NCBI RefSeq assembly: GCF_026151205.1
Contig: NC_087072.1
Coordinates: 5,814,084 to 5,878,083 of the forward strand
From: Bolinopsis microptera
Lineage: Eukaryota > Ctenophora > Tentaculata > Lobata > Bolinopsidae
DNA: 64,000 bases
Reading direction: 5' to 3'
The translations under genes and the position numbers were made by a program. The notes under the pieces are model-generated. The model was given only the letters and a program-made list of their open reading frames with translations, had not been told where the DNA came from and made no database searches. Positions 34,459-45,178 of the stretch are shown here, piece by piece (position 1 is the first letter of the stretch; every line of letters starts with the position of its first letter).

Positions 34459-34462
34459 ATGA
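34451..34462 (+). promoter_or_regulatory. three-codon uORF overlapping the sema start codon
   Basis: ATGGAAATATGA encodes Met-Glu-Ile-stop. It sits in an ideal initiation context (CCACCATGG). Its TGA overlaps the main start as ATGA, so the main ATG may depend on leaky scanning or on reinitiation by backtracking. Whether the transcript includes this ATG is not known. Confidence 0.5.
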
Positions 34463-37400
34463 TCTTTTACTTGCTTTTCCTTGTCGGACCCTCATTCACG
34501 ACCCAAGTTCCCCGGATTCCAGCCGCCTTCGCTAAATCGTGAGTACTTTACTGTACTTTACTGTGCTTTACTGTACTTTACTGTACTTTACTGTACTTTA
34601 CTGTACTTAATTACTGTGCGATCTTGAGATTTACTTTACTTCTAGAGTGGCTTTTCATTAGTAAATTAGTAAACAGGAGTGCAGGACATTGAAATCTAGG
34701 TGAAATGTAATCCCAACACTTACTCAGTTTACCTTTAAAACTATAAAAATAATAATCATACTCACTACTCATCTTTAATCAAGTAACGAAACTCCAGGAC
34801 CGTAACGTGTGAGGTGGAGTTTGATAGCCCAGTTAGGAGAGTCTACCCTGAATATAGTATAGTAACAGGGGAGCGGTTTATCGCTCAACTACACCTCCCC
34901 TCCTGCTCCATTTCCTCTCACCAGGTAGCTCATCTTATTGTAACACTCTCACTTGGAAATAGATAAACCACTATCTGCTAGAAACACTAATTAGCGGGCC
35001 CAGAGCCAGGGTTGGCAGCATGATCTGGGGATAGTGAGACGATGATGGTTGTGATCTTATCAGTTAATTAGACTAATTAATCCAGCTCCCAATAGATAAA
35101 ATGTGCATGTTCACACATTTGCCCTCCACAGACCCACGCCAGCTCACCATGTACAGACGACACGTGCTCGGACCAGTCCACGAGTGTAGTCAAGGTAGAT
35201 AACACCACCCTCTACTTCTGCTACTCTGATAACGAGGACCCTAAACCCTTCACTGCTAACCTCCTACCTAATAACACCTACGGTAAAACAATACAAAACA
35301 CCCACCAGTTACTGTCACCACCATTAATTATTACCGGCAAATTATAAATTATCAGTATTCTGAGTTTGAAGCAAAATTTCAACTTGCTGTCAAATAACGA
35401 GCCCCATTTTAACAGAATATACAAGTGGAGGACTTTCAGAGATTTGTCTTGATGACGTAAATAAGACCTCCTTCACAAATCTAAACCTTGATGATGGATT
35501 GCTCTATGTCGCTTCAGGATCTTTTGATACAGGCCTCAAATATTACAATATTTCTAAAGGTGGGTAATTTTAATTTGAAATTAAAGTTAAGATCTCCGAG
35601 ACAATAAATCAAATTATATCATTCACATTATTGGTATCGCTAGGTTATTAATCGTTGATAGAGAGTTTATTTCCACGATAGTTTAAAGATTAATATGAGT
35701 TTCATGAGATTCCACCGCACTATCCACCCGTACGCCGGCTTGTCCGCCAATACCCTTCAAATATGTAAATATTTTGTGTCTGTCTGTTTTAAAGACTGTC
35801 TTAATTCATGGAAACAATACAAGGGAATAATGCAAGTTCAAAGAAATGCCTCTGAGTAGAGTTTTGAACAATATTTATACTACTCGCATATTACAAAACA
35901 TTCAGACACGGAAATTTTCATATGACAAATTCTGAAGACAAATCAAATATTGCGCCAAGGACTAGGATCAGGATCAGGTTTAGGGTCTGGTCCCTCATCC
36001 TCACTACTACTTCCTCCATCGTTCTCCTCCAAGCAAACTCCACACGTTTTAGCACAGTGTATCCTGAATAGCGGCTCAGTTTCACAGTATCCACGCTGCA
36101 GGGCTGTACTACAGATCTTACCTGCAAAAGGTGGGTTGTCTCCACAGAGGTTACACTGGTGACACGACTCCGCGCAGTGGGTCAGCATGTAGCTAGGGTT
36201 GCTCTGACACTTGCCTGCCAGAGCGTCCATGACACAGTTCACTGAGTTATCACCACACTCACACACATTACACGACAGAGGACAGTTGACCAGGGTGGCA
36301 GGGTGGCCAGCACACTTACCCTGAGCAGCCAGCAACAGGCACTTCACAGTGTGTTCTGCTTTGTCCTGACATTGACAGAACTCACATGTTTGTTTGCAGT
36401 TGATCATCATCATCTTGACGTCTGTGTAGCACTTACCTTCTTCAGACCAGGCCTCACACCTCTGGTCCAGGTCTCCGCACACGCATTGTCGGCAGGAGAA
36501 CGGACACTTCTTCCTTATTTCAGGTTTCAGGCAGTCTCCTATGCGAGCTGCTAAAACACAAGTATCCTCTTGGTCCACACACTCCCCTACTTCTTCTGTA
36601 GGCTCTACTTCTGTGGGTACTACCTCAGTGGGTAAAACTTCAGGAGTGCATATTTTACAGGACGCTGCACAGTGAATGTTCATAAAGTCAGGGTTTGCGT
36701 GACAAGCGTGGGGGTTCCTAGTGACCCACACCGCACAGTCACTAAGATTATCCACACAGGCACCTTTACACTGGCTACAAGAAGCCTTGCAGTGCTTCAG
36801 CATGTATCTCATATTGATCACACACTCGCCTCTCCCCGCCCTCACTTGGCAATCTGCCACAGTGTCCTCGCACGTGCAGTGACCACAGCTCGCCGCGCAC
36901 CTCTCTCCGTACCGGAAACAGTTATGCCTGGAGCTGGAGTCATAATTTCTCTCTGTGATCTGCTGGCAGTAACTAGCTGGGTATCTATCTTTACATGTAC
37001 ATCTCCCACAAGTTTGCTTGCAGTGGGTTCTCATCCAGGTGTCAGAACAGGACCTCACCTTCAGCTCCTCAGCGCAGTTCCTGGCATTGTCTCCACAGGA
37101 GCAGTCAGAGCAGGAGAACTCACATTGTTTGTAGACCGCGGGATCTGTACACAGACCTGCTAGTCTAGAGAACACGCAGGATTTAACATCATCTTTACAT
37201 GAACAACACCCTAGACCTTGCACTCCATCCTCGCATGCACACCCTTCTTCTACTTCTTCTTCTTCGTTGATCAGATCTGTTTCATCTTGTGTCTCGTTTA
37301 CATCGTCTCGTCTTCCCTCTGTTAATGCTAGCGCTATCCCAAGTAAAAGTATCACAAAAGTACGCATTGTGCCAAAAAAATCTGGTTCGGATTCGAAACT

Positions 37401-40400
37401 GGTTCGCACAAAAGTGTTTTTCCCCACTGTTTGCCGTTTTTTCACTTCAGTATTTTATTTTGCACCATGCTGTTAAACTGGATCTCCCATTGTTCTTATT
37501 TATTAAACAGATGGTTTTATTTGCTGAGGTTTGAATAAATCACTGAACTGGCTAAAATGAATTCGATTTAGCTAAAGTCTCTATTTCGGTTAGAAATGTA
37601 ATTTGATGGAAGTGCTTTAACCAGGTGTAGCCAGTCCACACCCTGGTTCCTTGATATGAAGGAATTGTTTGTTTGGGCCCGGACGGTGCCGGTGGTTCTA
37701 ATGACCATTTACTAAAATACATAAATACAAAATACAATATAGTATAAATATTATAATCAGAAGTTTTATAAATCCTATCCGTCCAAGTTAAACTTGAAGG
37801 GCGCTACACGCACGACGAAAACTCCCTTTAATGTGAGCTGAAGTAGACTACTAGTAGTAGAGCTAGTAGCGCTTGAAATTGACAGAACTGAAAACGAAAT
37901 CTGACAATTGTCGCGAAAACTGACAGTTTTGTGTGCTCAAAGTGTCGAGAAATACTGACAGTGCAAGACTGGGCACACAAGAGTGAGTTAAAACATCCTC
38001 CACACAAAAAAAACTTGAATACACTAATAATAATCAATTATTAAAAACACACAAGCTCATTCTGCAGTCTTATTAGTCTTATCAGTACTCTTTATAGCAC
38101 CGTTTCTGATAAAGTGTAGCTTTATCGTTTTAATTCTAAATAAAAAGCTCGAATAAACCTCCCACCTGACAGAGGAATTAAGAGAGCCTCCCAGTCCAAC
38201 GAATAGAGGAGGTGAAGTAGTGGAAATGACAGGGATGTTCGTAAGAGGAGACTATATCTACACTGTTTATCTGGTGAGAAATAGCTTACTTTGTAGAAAC
38301 CTCGTTTACATTAAGTTACTTCCTTACCAAAATGTATTGGTTGATCTGATGTGGTTTTATTTCTTGGTTTTACCAGATTTCCCTCCCAGGATAAAGATGT
38401 CAGTCGGATAACAAGGTCCTGCAAGAGGGATCTGTCCAGTTTTACAAGGCAACTAACAACCTTTACTGTTGCTAAGATACAGTGTCTCAACTCTGTTAAC
38501 AGCGAAGAGGTTAGGGAGGTTCAGTTTGTTGAACAATGTTTAGATTCTACGAATTGTTAGTATCTTTAAACGTTTTAAAACTGAACTTGGTAATCGGTAT
38601 TGGCCCTAATTTATTAAAATTTTGAGAATACATGGCCTAAAGTTTCATAATCCACTCTGAACATGGTAATTAGTAATAGTATTGGCTCTGATTCACGAAA
38701 ATTTGGAGAATACATCTACCACCCAGTATATATATCTATTGCCCTAAAATAACTAGCAAAACTTGACTTTTGAACAGTATAAAGTATTCCAAGTTCCAAC
38801 ATATGCACTTCGGATTCATATCATCTTTGTCTTGTAACGTCTTGTAACGTCGTGTAACGTCTTGTAAACGCAGGTAATATTAGATCGAGTGTTAGCGTTG
38901 GAATTCGACAGTGACTTAGATAAACTGTTCATATTGACTACCAAGAAACCAGTGACATCCTCCATTGTGGCTCTGTGTGTTATAGACGTGGCTACTGATA
39001 TTGATGACGTGTTTGATACTGCAGATTACGAAAATTACGATATCGACGGAAAACTGATACAGGTACATTTACCATTATTCATCCTGACAGTTTACAAAAC
39101 TCTACAATACTGTTGAGCTGCAATAAGGAAATGAGACCTTGTAAATATTTCAAGAAACTTTCAGACGAGACGAATAGAAAGCAATCATGCAAAGTTATGT
39201 TACTGAATTAAAGTAATGTGGTATATTTGCTACACTATTTCAATTCAGTAACAAATAGCCACTACAGATTTGTAAACACCTAAATAAACCATAATTTCAG
39301 TCACCGCAAGGAGTGATAGATTGCTCCACTTCAAGGAACGGAGAAGTGCAGACAGTTTGTGTTGACCCAGTCAGGACCTCCAGTGTAGCTGCAACTCTTG
39401 AATACACTGATGTTTTCACCTTCACTTCATACAAGACATTAGACCATCATATGTTCTACTTTCTATGTGGTAAGAGGCTTAGTCAGTGAATTAGCAAATA
39501 GATAATGATAGACAACCAGATTCCCATCAAAGTGCTGCTAGCTTTCATTAGATCTCAACTAATCCCTCTCCTCAGATGACAGTATCTACGTGTACCAGTA
39601 CTACCCGGACACTGATAAAACTAAGGGATTAGTAGATGTCTTCTTGTGGGAAGAAGCCTCCTCCATTTCAATATACGAGGATAAGTTGTATCTGACCCTG
39701 GAGGAGAGTGTTTTTATTACTGATCCTTACTGGTGCTCTTTCTATGGAAGGGTAAGTGTTAGACTTGTATAGTTCACTATAATGTACACAACAGTTTTAA
39801 GTGCCATTAACTTTTAAAACTGTCATTTTGCACTTATTATTTCTTTACATAACCATCAGGTTGAAATTGTACTGAAATCAGTCCATCTTGAACCCGTCCA
39901 TTTATACATATTATCTGCCGTTCTTGGAAATGTGGTAAGCGATGAAATGAAAAACGATTTAATTTGAACATGATGTTAATTATATTTTTTCAGGACCCGA
40001 TAGGTTGTATTGGCTCTATGCACCCGAGTTGTTCGTACTCAAAAACACAAAGTCGGTGCTTGTCAAAAACTGAGGTTTGTTTTTATGTGTTAGTTTGAGT
40101 TGATTTTCCCCTACTTCCAGCCAACTTAAACCACTATGTCTCCAACTTTCCACTCTGTCTCCAACTAACCACTCTGTCTCCAACTAACCACTATGTCTCC
40201 AACTTTCCACTCTGTCTCCAACTAACCACCCTGTCTCCAACTAACCACTCTGTCTCCAACTAACCACTATGTCTCCAACTTTCCACTCTGTCTCCAACTA
40301 ACCACTCTGTCTCCAACTAACCACTCTGTCTCCAACTAACCACTATGTCTCCAACTTTCCACTCTGTCTCCAACTAACCACTCTGTCTCCAACTAACCAC

Positions 40401-42447
40401 TCTGTCTCCAACTAACCACCCTGTCTCCAACTAACCACTCTGTCTCCAACTAACCACTCTGTCTCCAACTAACCACCCTGTCTCCAACTAACCACTCTGT
40501 CTCCAACTAACCACTCTGTCTCCAACTTTCCACTCTGTCTCCAACTAACCACTCTGTCTCCAACTAACCACTCTGTCTCCAACTAACCACTATGTCTCCA
40601 ACTTTCCACTCTGTCTCCAACTAACCACTCTGTCTCCAACTAACCACTCTGTCTCCAACTAACCACTCTGTCTCCAACTAACCACCCTGTCTCCAACTAA
40701 CCACTCTGTCTCCAACTAACCACTCTGTCTCCAACAGTGCGCTGAAACAGACGAGTGTGTGCAGGACCTAGAGTCAGGATCCTTCTCAGCCAGGTTTCCT
40801 GAGGGGTACAGTTACCAGATAATAGGTACTGAGTGTCTGAACCAGAAGATATACTCCGACCTCACTGTAACCATCTTCCCCAACTCTACTGTCACTACTG
40901 TCACCACTTACAGAGGTAACTTATACTGCCTAGTGTCTGTTGTGAACAAACCTACACGTCAGATTTACACCTTGATATTGAGAAATGGCTAGTTAGTACA
41001 ATAACCAGGTGGACACTAAATAATCCTTTAGATTGCAGTGATGGCCCTGTTAACCCTGTCACCAGAAAACCAGATCCAGTGGTCCAAAATTCTGATTTCT
41101 TCAGTCCTAGAGAAATCGGATTTCTAGCCGGAATGGCCGGTTTCGCCGCTCTTTCGCTATTTCTCATCATCATTGTCTGCAAGGGCAAAAACAAGGTGAG
41201 TTAAGATTTTATTCATCCCAGCACCCCCTGAAATGATATCCCTGAATGTGCAGTTTAATTCACCTAATCACTAATATCACTTATAATCGATTGGGTTTAG
41301 AACGGTTATCAGATGATCGAATCTTTAAAGGGTTATATAGTGATACAATCGTGACTAGAATGATGTTTGTAAAGCACTCACTTATTCAATATAGCTGAGT
41401 GAAAGTAAGAACCACAGATCGCTCACCCCAAAGAACAGTGTCACCCCGATCATGGCTTGAGGCGATGTTGCTATATTTCACATGGCAGGTGAAGGATGTA
41501 TACTATGTCGTGTTAGCTGTATCCATAATCCATGCACACGTTAACTGCATCATGCATGTCTTAGCAAATTATAGAAATTGTTGAGATGTCGATGATAAGA
41601 TCACATCAACCATGCTGATATATCAGTGACAGTGTCATACTATCGAGTGCACATTTCGCACCATTTTCAGGTGTATGAGAGAATTTGTCCCGTTCAAAGC
41701 CAATAGTTTAGCAAGTGTCTCGAATGTGTCTCAAATGTTACTCGTAAGCCTGAAGCAGCCATTTGATGTTCTCCTCTACAGCTTTTGTGACTCTACATTT
41801 TGATCAGACATCGTTACCGAAGAAAGCGTTTTATTTTAATTCTACCCAATGCATAATTAACCATTCTTTCCGCGCTGTTACTTTTATCCAGCTGAGCTGA
41901 GCTTTAACGAAAGTTCTTCGATATTCATAAAATCAGCACAAAAGAGTTTATAAAATTCTCTAGAATTTTGTACAGCCCAAAAATGTCCAACGTTTATTTC
42001 TTCTACTTGTCAATCTTCATAAAACTGAGTGTCTCGCAGCATCGCAGCACTAACTAAAGCTGTTAACATGAAATCCTATGTATAAACTAGTACTGTCACA
42101 TTGCTCTCTACTTCATTTCTAGCTGTGCCACTATTCTTGTGTTCACAAAATTCATGATGTTTCATATTAAATTGACATCATCATAACACTTCTTTCAATT
42201 CCAGGTAAATATCTGTAATGGTTTCAAACTAGACCCCCCAAAGATAAAGTACACAACTGAAGACAAGCAAGCAATAGTGGACCCCACCACCCCCACCACC
42301 CCCACATCTGACTGCTTCAACGTTACTAATGGACATCAACTGGTCATCAGAAATCCTTCGGCTAATGCGGATGATGATCTGTATGACACTGTAGATTACT
42401 CGGATGAACTTCGACTTAGGGTGGCTTCAACGTCCGAACAGAGATAG
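34459..42447 (+). CDS. sema-domain single-pass membrane protein, 13 exons
   Basis: Exons: 34459-34538, 35143-35282, 35416-35559, 38173-38273, 38390-38555, 38884-39062, 39301-39469, 39576-39751, 39860-39934, 39994-40074, 40738-40915, 41032-41195 and 42205-42447. The phases agree and give about 631 residues. Order: signal peptide (1-20); a sema beta-propeller with LNLDDGLLYVASG (about 97-109), GDYIYTVYL and SRITRSCKRD...KIQC (about 147-190) and SSIVALCVIDV...DVF; a Cys-rich piece with DPIGC (about 410-440), possibly a degenerate PSI; a membrane helix (about 525-546); and an 80-residue tail with a TPTTP repeat and tyrosines 611 and 616 in LYDTVDYSDEL. It is shorter than usual semaphorins and plexins and lacks a plexin GAP domain. 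Semaphorin/plexin proteins mediate cell-cell guidance; the role here is inferred. The exon 5/6 junction is the least certain. Confidence 0.75.
34541..34610 (+). repeat. 10-bp minisatellite in sema intron 1
   Basis: ACTTTACTGT or ACTGTACTTT is repeated about seven times directly after the first donor site (C|GTGAGTACTTTACTGT). The first unit overlaps the donor's intronic end. Confidence 0.88.
35943..37367 (-). CDS. secreted protein with ten ShKT modules
   Basis: This is a single-exon gene of 474 residues starting at the Met before a signal peptide (MRTFVILLLGIALALTEG). A longer reading from 37445 adds 26 polar residues that would bury the signal, so the inner start is preferred. After an acidic linker come ten six-cysteine ShKT-like modules, recognisable by C.D....C, an inner Gly-Cys, and HC..SC..C endings such as HCKQTCGRC, HCKASCSQC and HCAESCHQC. 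A linker of repeated VVPTEV/EPTE separates modules 5 and 6, and the C-terminus is acidic and Pro/Asp-rich. ShKT domains occur in potassium-channel-blocking peptides but also widely in secreted enzymes and matrix proteins. Ten in tandem without an enzyme domain suggests a structural, binding or secretory role. The gene lies wholly inside intron 3 of the sema gene, antisense to it. Confidence 0.88.
   Translation of the reverse strand: MRTFVILLLGIALALTEGRRDDVNETQDETDLINEEEEVEEGCACEDGVQGLGCCSCKDDVKSCVFSRLAGLCTDPAVYKQCEFSCSDCSCGDNARNCAEELKVRSCSDTWMRTHCKQTCGRCTCKDRYPASYCQQITERNYDSSSRHNCFRYGERCAASCGHCTCEDTVADCQVRAGRGECVINMRYMLKHCKASCSQCKGACVDNLSDCAVWVTRNPHACHANPDFMNIHCAASCKICTPEVLPTEVVPTEVEPTEEVGECVDQEDTCVLAARIGDCLKPEIRKKCPFSCRQCVCGDLDQRCEAWSEEGKCYTDVKMMMINCKQTCEFCQCQDKAEHTVKCLLLAAQGKCAGHPATLVNCPLSCNVCECGDNSVNCVMDALAGKCQSNPSYMLTHCAESCHQCNLCGDNPPFAGKICSTALQRGYCETEPLFRIHCAKTCGVCLEENDGGSSSEDEGPDPKPDPDPSPWRNI
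40110..40737 (+). repeat. 19-bp minisatellite filling sema intron 10
   Basis: About 32 copies of CCACTCTGTCTCCAACTAA, with variants (ACTATG, ACCCTG, ACTTT for ACTAA), run right up to the acceptor. The last unit changes CCAACTAA to CCAACAG and so supplies the 3' splice site. The variants recur in larger blocks, which suggests multi-unit duplication. Confidence 0.95.
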
Positions 42448-45178
42448 TATTTTTCCAAATCTGTCTATCCAGCATGAGTTTGTTTATCTCCTTGCTGTCG
42501 TCAAGCCCCGTGTCCCTCCGAAGGATGTAAATATATGTGATAATCGTCACAACATCTACAGCTTTCTTGTGAACTCAGATTGAGATGAATGGAGAGATGA
42601 CTGCGTATTTTCAATAGCTCTTGTGATTTTGTCTGCTTATGATGCTTATGATGAGCTGTTAAAAGAATATCCACAGGATTAATTCTTAATTTTGAGTAAA
42701 TTTATTTTGTTTTTACTGGTTGATAACATATTATGATTCTTAATCTTTGATTTGTATATTTTTGATCCAGAAAGAATTTTATCATCTTTCATAACATCGC
42801 ATGAAATGTTATTGCTTACATTGCTTGATATTTTGCTATTTTTAGAGCCAACTTGCTCAGCCAAATATTGATACTGTAAAACAAGAAGTATAAATTACTT
42901 GCTATGCATGCAACTATTTGCACTATAAAAAAAAGATAATCAAGTAGTAAACAAAGATAATCAAGTAGTGTTTATATACAAGCGCAAGAAACAATTTGAT
43001 GTTAAAATCTTTCAACTTTAAAATCAAAAGAACCATAATTGAAATTAGCCTTATCAAGATTCAAAAACATTTTATTGGAGTAAGCTGACAGCTCGCTGGT
43101 CAATTTTACCAATTTTCAGGAACACTTCTTTTGTCTAACTAAGATATCTTCAGATTATATTTCAGCAGCTAAACTGCGTGCACCTCTAATTTTCATACCT
43201 TTCAAATCATGAAAAACTTCGGCATCATTGTTGGACAATGGACGCGTTTACCGGAAGTTCTCAAGATAAATCAATTAAAACGAACTATATGCGTGCAAAA
43301 AGAGTAATTACATAGCATAATTGGAATATAATTACATTTCCGTACTAAGCTGCCCTCCGCAATGAAGAGTTGGGGTTCCACCTTAGAATAGGCTGCATCC
43401 GCATGCATATCCGTTGTCTTCATCAGCTGCTCTTAGTTCACTGTTTTTGTCGAAATTTTCGACATTCAAACAAAGTATACATTATGTGCATTTGCATTTA
43501 ACTAAATTCTATTAGGACTAGGTTGTAGCTTTCATCGATGACGCATCTAAATTAATCGAATAATAGTTTTGTCTTTAAATACAGGCTGTACCATTAATTT
43601 CCATATCATTACAGAATTAGTCACAGAGGATGTATTTATAATTGCATTGTTCATGACAGCTTTTTCTCCGCTTACGGGTCCATTACTCTGAATAGTGCAT
43701 GAATAAGACTTATGTAATTGCTAAATTAATAGAAACGCATGTGCAACGTGGTCTGTCAAACTTAAACCGTCTAAACTATTTATTGAAAAAGTAAATTCAG
43801 TTTGAAAGATTTATTTCCTATTTATGCAATTTTGTTTTTTTCTTTATTCGTATGTTAATGTTTTATTTTTATGCTAGTGAACTATTTCAATAAATTCATT
43901 ACGTCAACTAGAAACCAGCTTGTAATGGCCTACTGTTTGGCTTGAGTACGATGTCCAACTTTAATGTGCTTTATTAGCCTAACCTCTACCATTTACTTGA
44001 TCGTTTCATCTATTGTGAGCTGTGCAGAAAATATCTTGATTTAAATAATATTTTAGATTAAACAAGTCATATTTTCCCGATTTCTTGTTTAAGAGGCGGT
44101 GTCTATTTACTGTTTAAGTTTGTCTTTCTGAATGCCTGATTCACCACAGTAATGGATTTTACAGTAAGATGGACAGGATGACTGGGGTTAGTCGAGCTGG
44201 CGATTAGCATAATTGAGACAGGGCATTCAATATTGTAATTTGACAGCATTAGATTCCAACACTATGTGTGCGTGAAATGCTAAAATACCTGCAAATTATA
44301 TTATCTAAACCGAAACGTAACTTCATCTACTCAATCTGTTGAGGTATTCCGATCCAGCTTGAGGAATTATATTAACTTGCCAAAATTCATCCTATTTTGT
44401 TTTTTCTCAATTATCGATAATATTACTTTACTACATCTGATAAAATGCATCAATAATAAACTCTTTGGGAATATTTATTTAGAGAATATATGTATTCCTC
44501 TGATTTTTAAAGTAATACTTTCTTTTCTATCATATATGCTACGTCATGAAAAACGTTTGCTTTTGACTCTAATTGTAGTTATGCCTATGGGCATGTCGAT
44601 ATTTTCTTATCGTAGTTGTACACATCAGTACCAAATGCACAAATCTGATAGAACGAATATTGGCTGATGGTGTGGAATTAGGTCAATAGTGCGATTCTGC
44701 GCCCACCGCACTTATATGCTGCCTCTGCAGTTGGTGTCAGTTTTTTACACCCAAAAAAGTAAATCATGGCCACAAGAATGTTAGTCGCAGTAACACCACG
44801 ATTGCAAGTAGTGAACTTGACGTCTGACGCGAAAGTTTTTAATTCAAAAATCATATTTTTTCGACTGATTTCAATGCACAAGTACTTACTGCGGGCGTAC
44901 AATATATGGTCATCGCTTTGGTGCCTGATGGGACGACACCATGTACCACAGGTTAATAAGGTATTCGTTCAGAAAGAATACCTCCTTAAGTTCTCTGTTC
45001 TATTATCGAGTTTTGGCTACTCTATCATTGTTAAACTTTTACGATGCAGATTACACTCTAATACAGATTACGAATCTGTAGGTGCTAGTTGTAAGATAAC
45101 CTGGCCATTAATTAATTTATAACAGTAAAATGGTTCACATAATGCAGGGACAGGAGATGGTGATGCTAGTACGAAACT
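42448..45178. other. gene-free region after the sema gene
   Basis: This includes the sema 3' UTR. A minus-strand ORF at 42864-42679 is open back to a plausible acceptor (TTTTACAG) and is Lys/Ser/Asn-rich, but no partner exons were found. The plus-strand ORF at 44359-44667 and the overlapping ORFs near 44.7-45.1 kb have no domains. Confidence 0.35.

Noticed and set aside
36303-37163. Plus-strand ORFs over the ShKT gene
   Set aside because: The regular cysteine spacing is on the minus strand; the plus frames are shadows.
37368-37445. N-terminal 26-codon extension of the ShKT protein
   Set aside because: It would place polar residues before the signal peptide; the inner Met is the more likely start.
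40916-40962. 47-bp intron in the sema gene
   Set aside because: It is in phase, but the downstream acceptor at 41030-41031 has a better pyrimidine tract and branch-like CTAAA, so the 116-bp intron was preferred.
42679-42895. Lys/Ser/Asn-rich minus-strand ORF behind a TTTTACAG acceptor
   Set aside because: No partner exon and no domain were found, and AT-rich DNA readily yields such frames.
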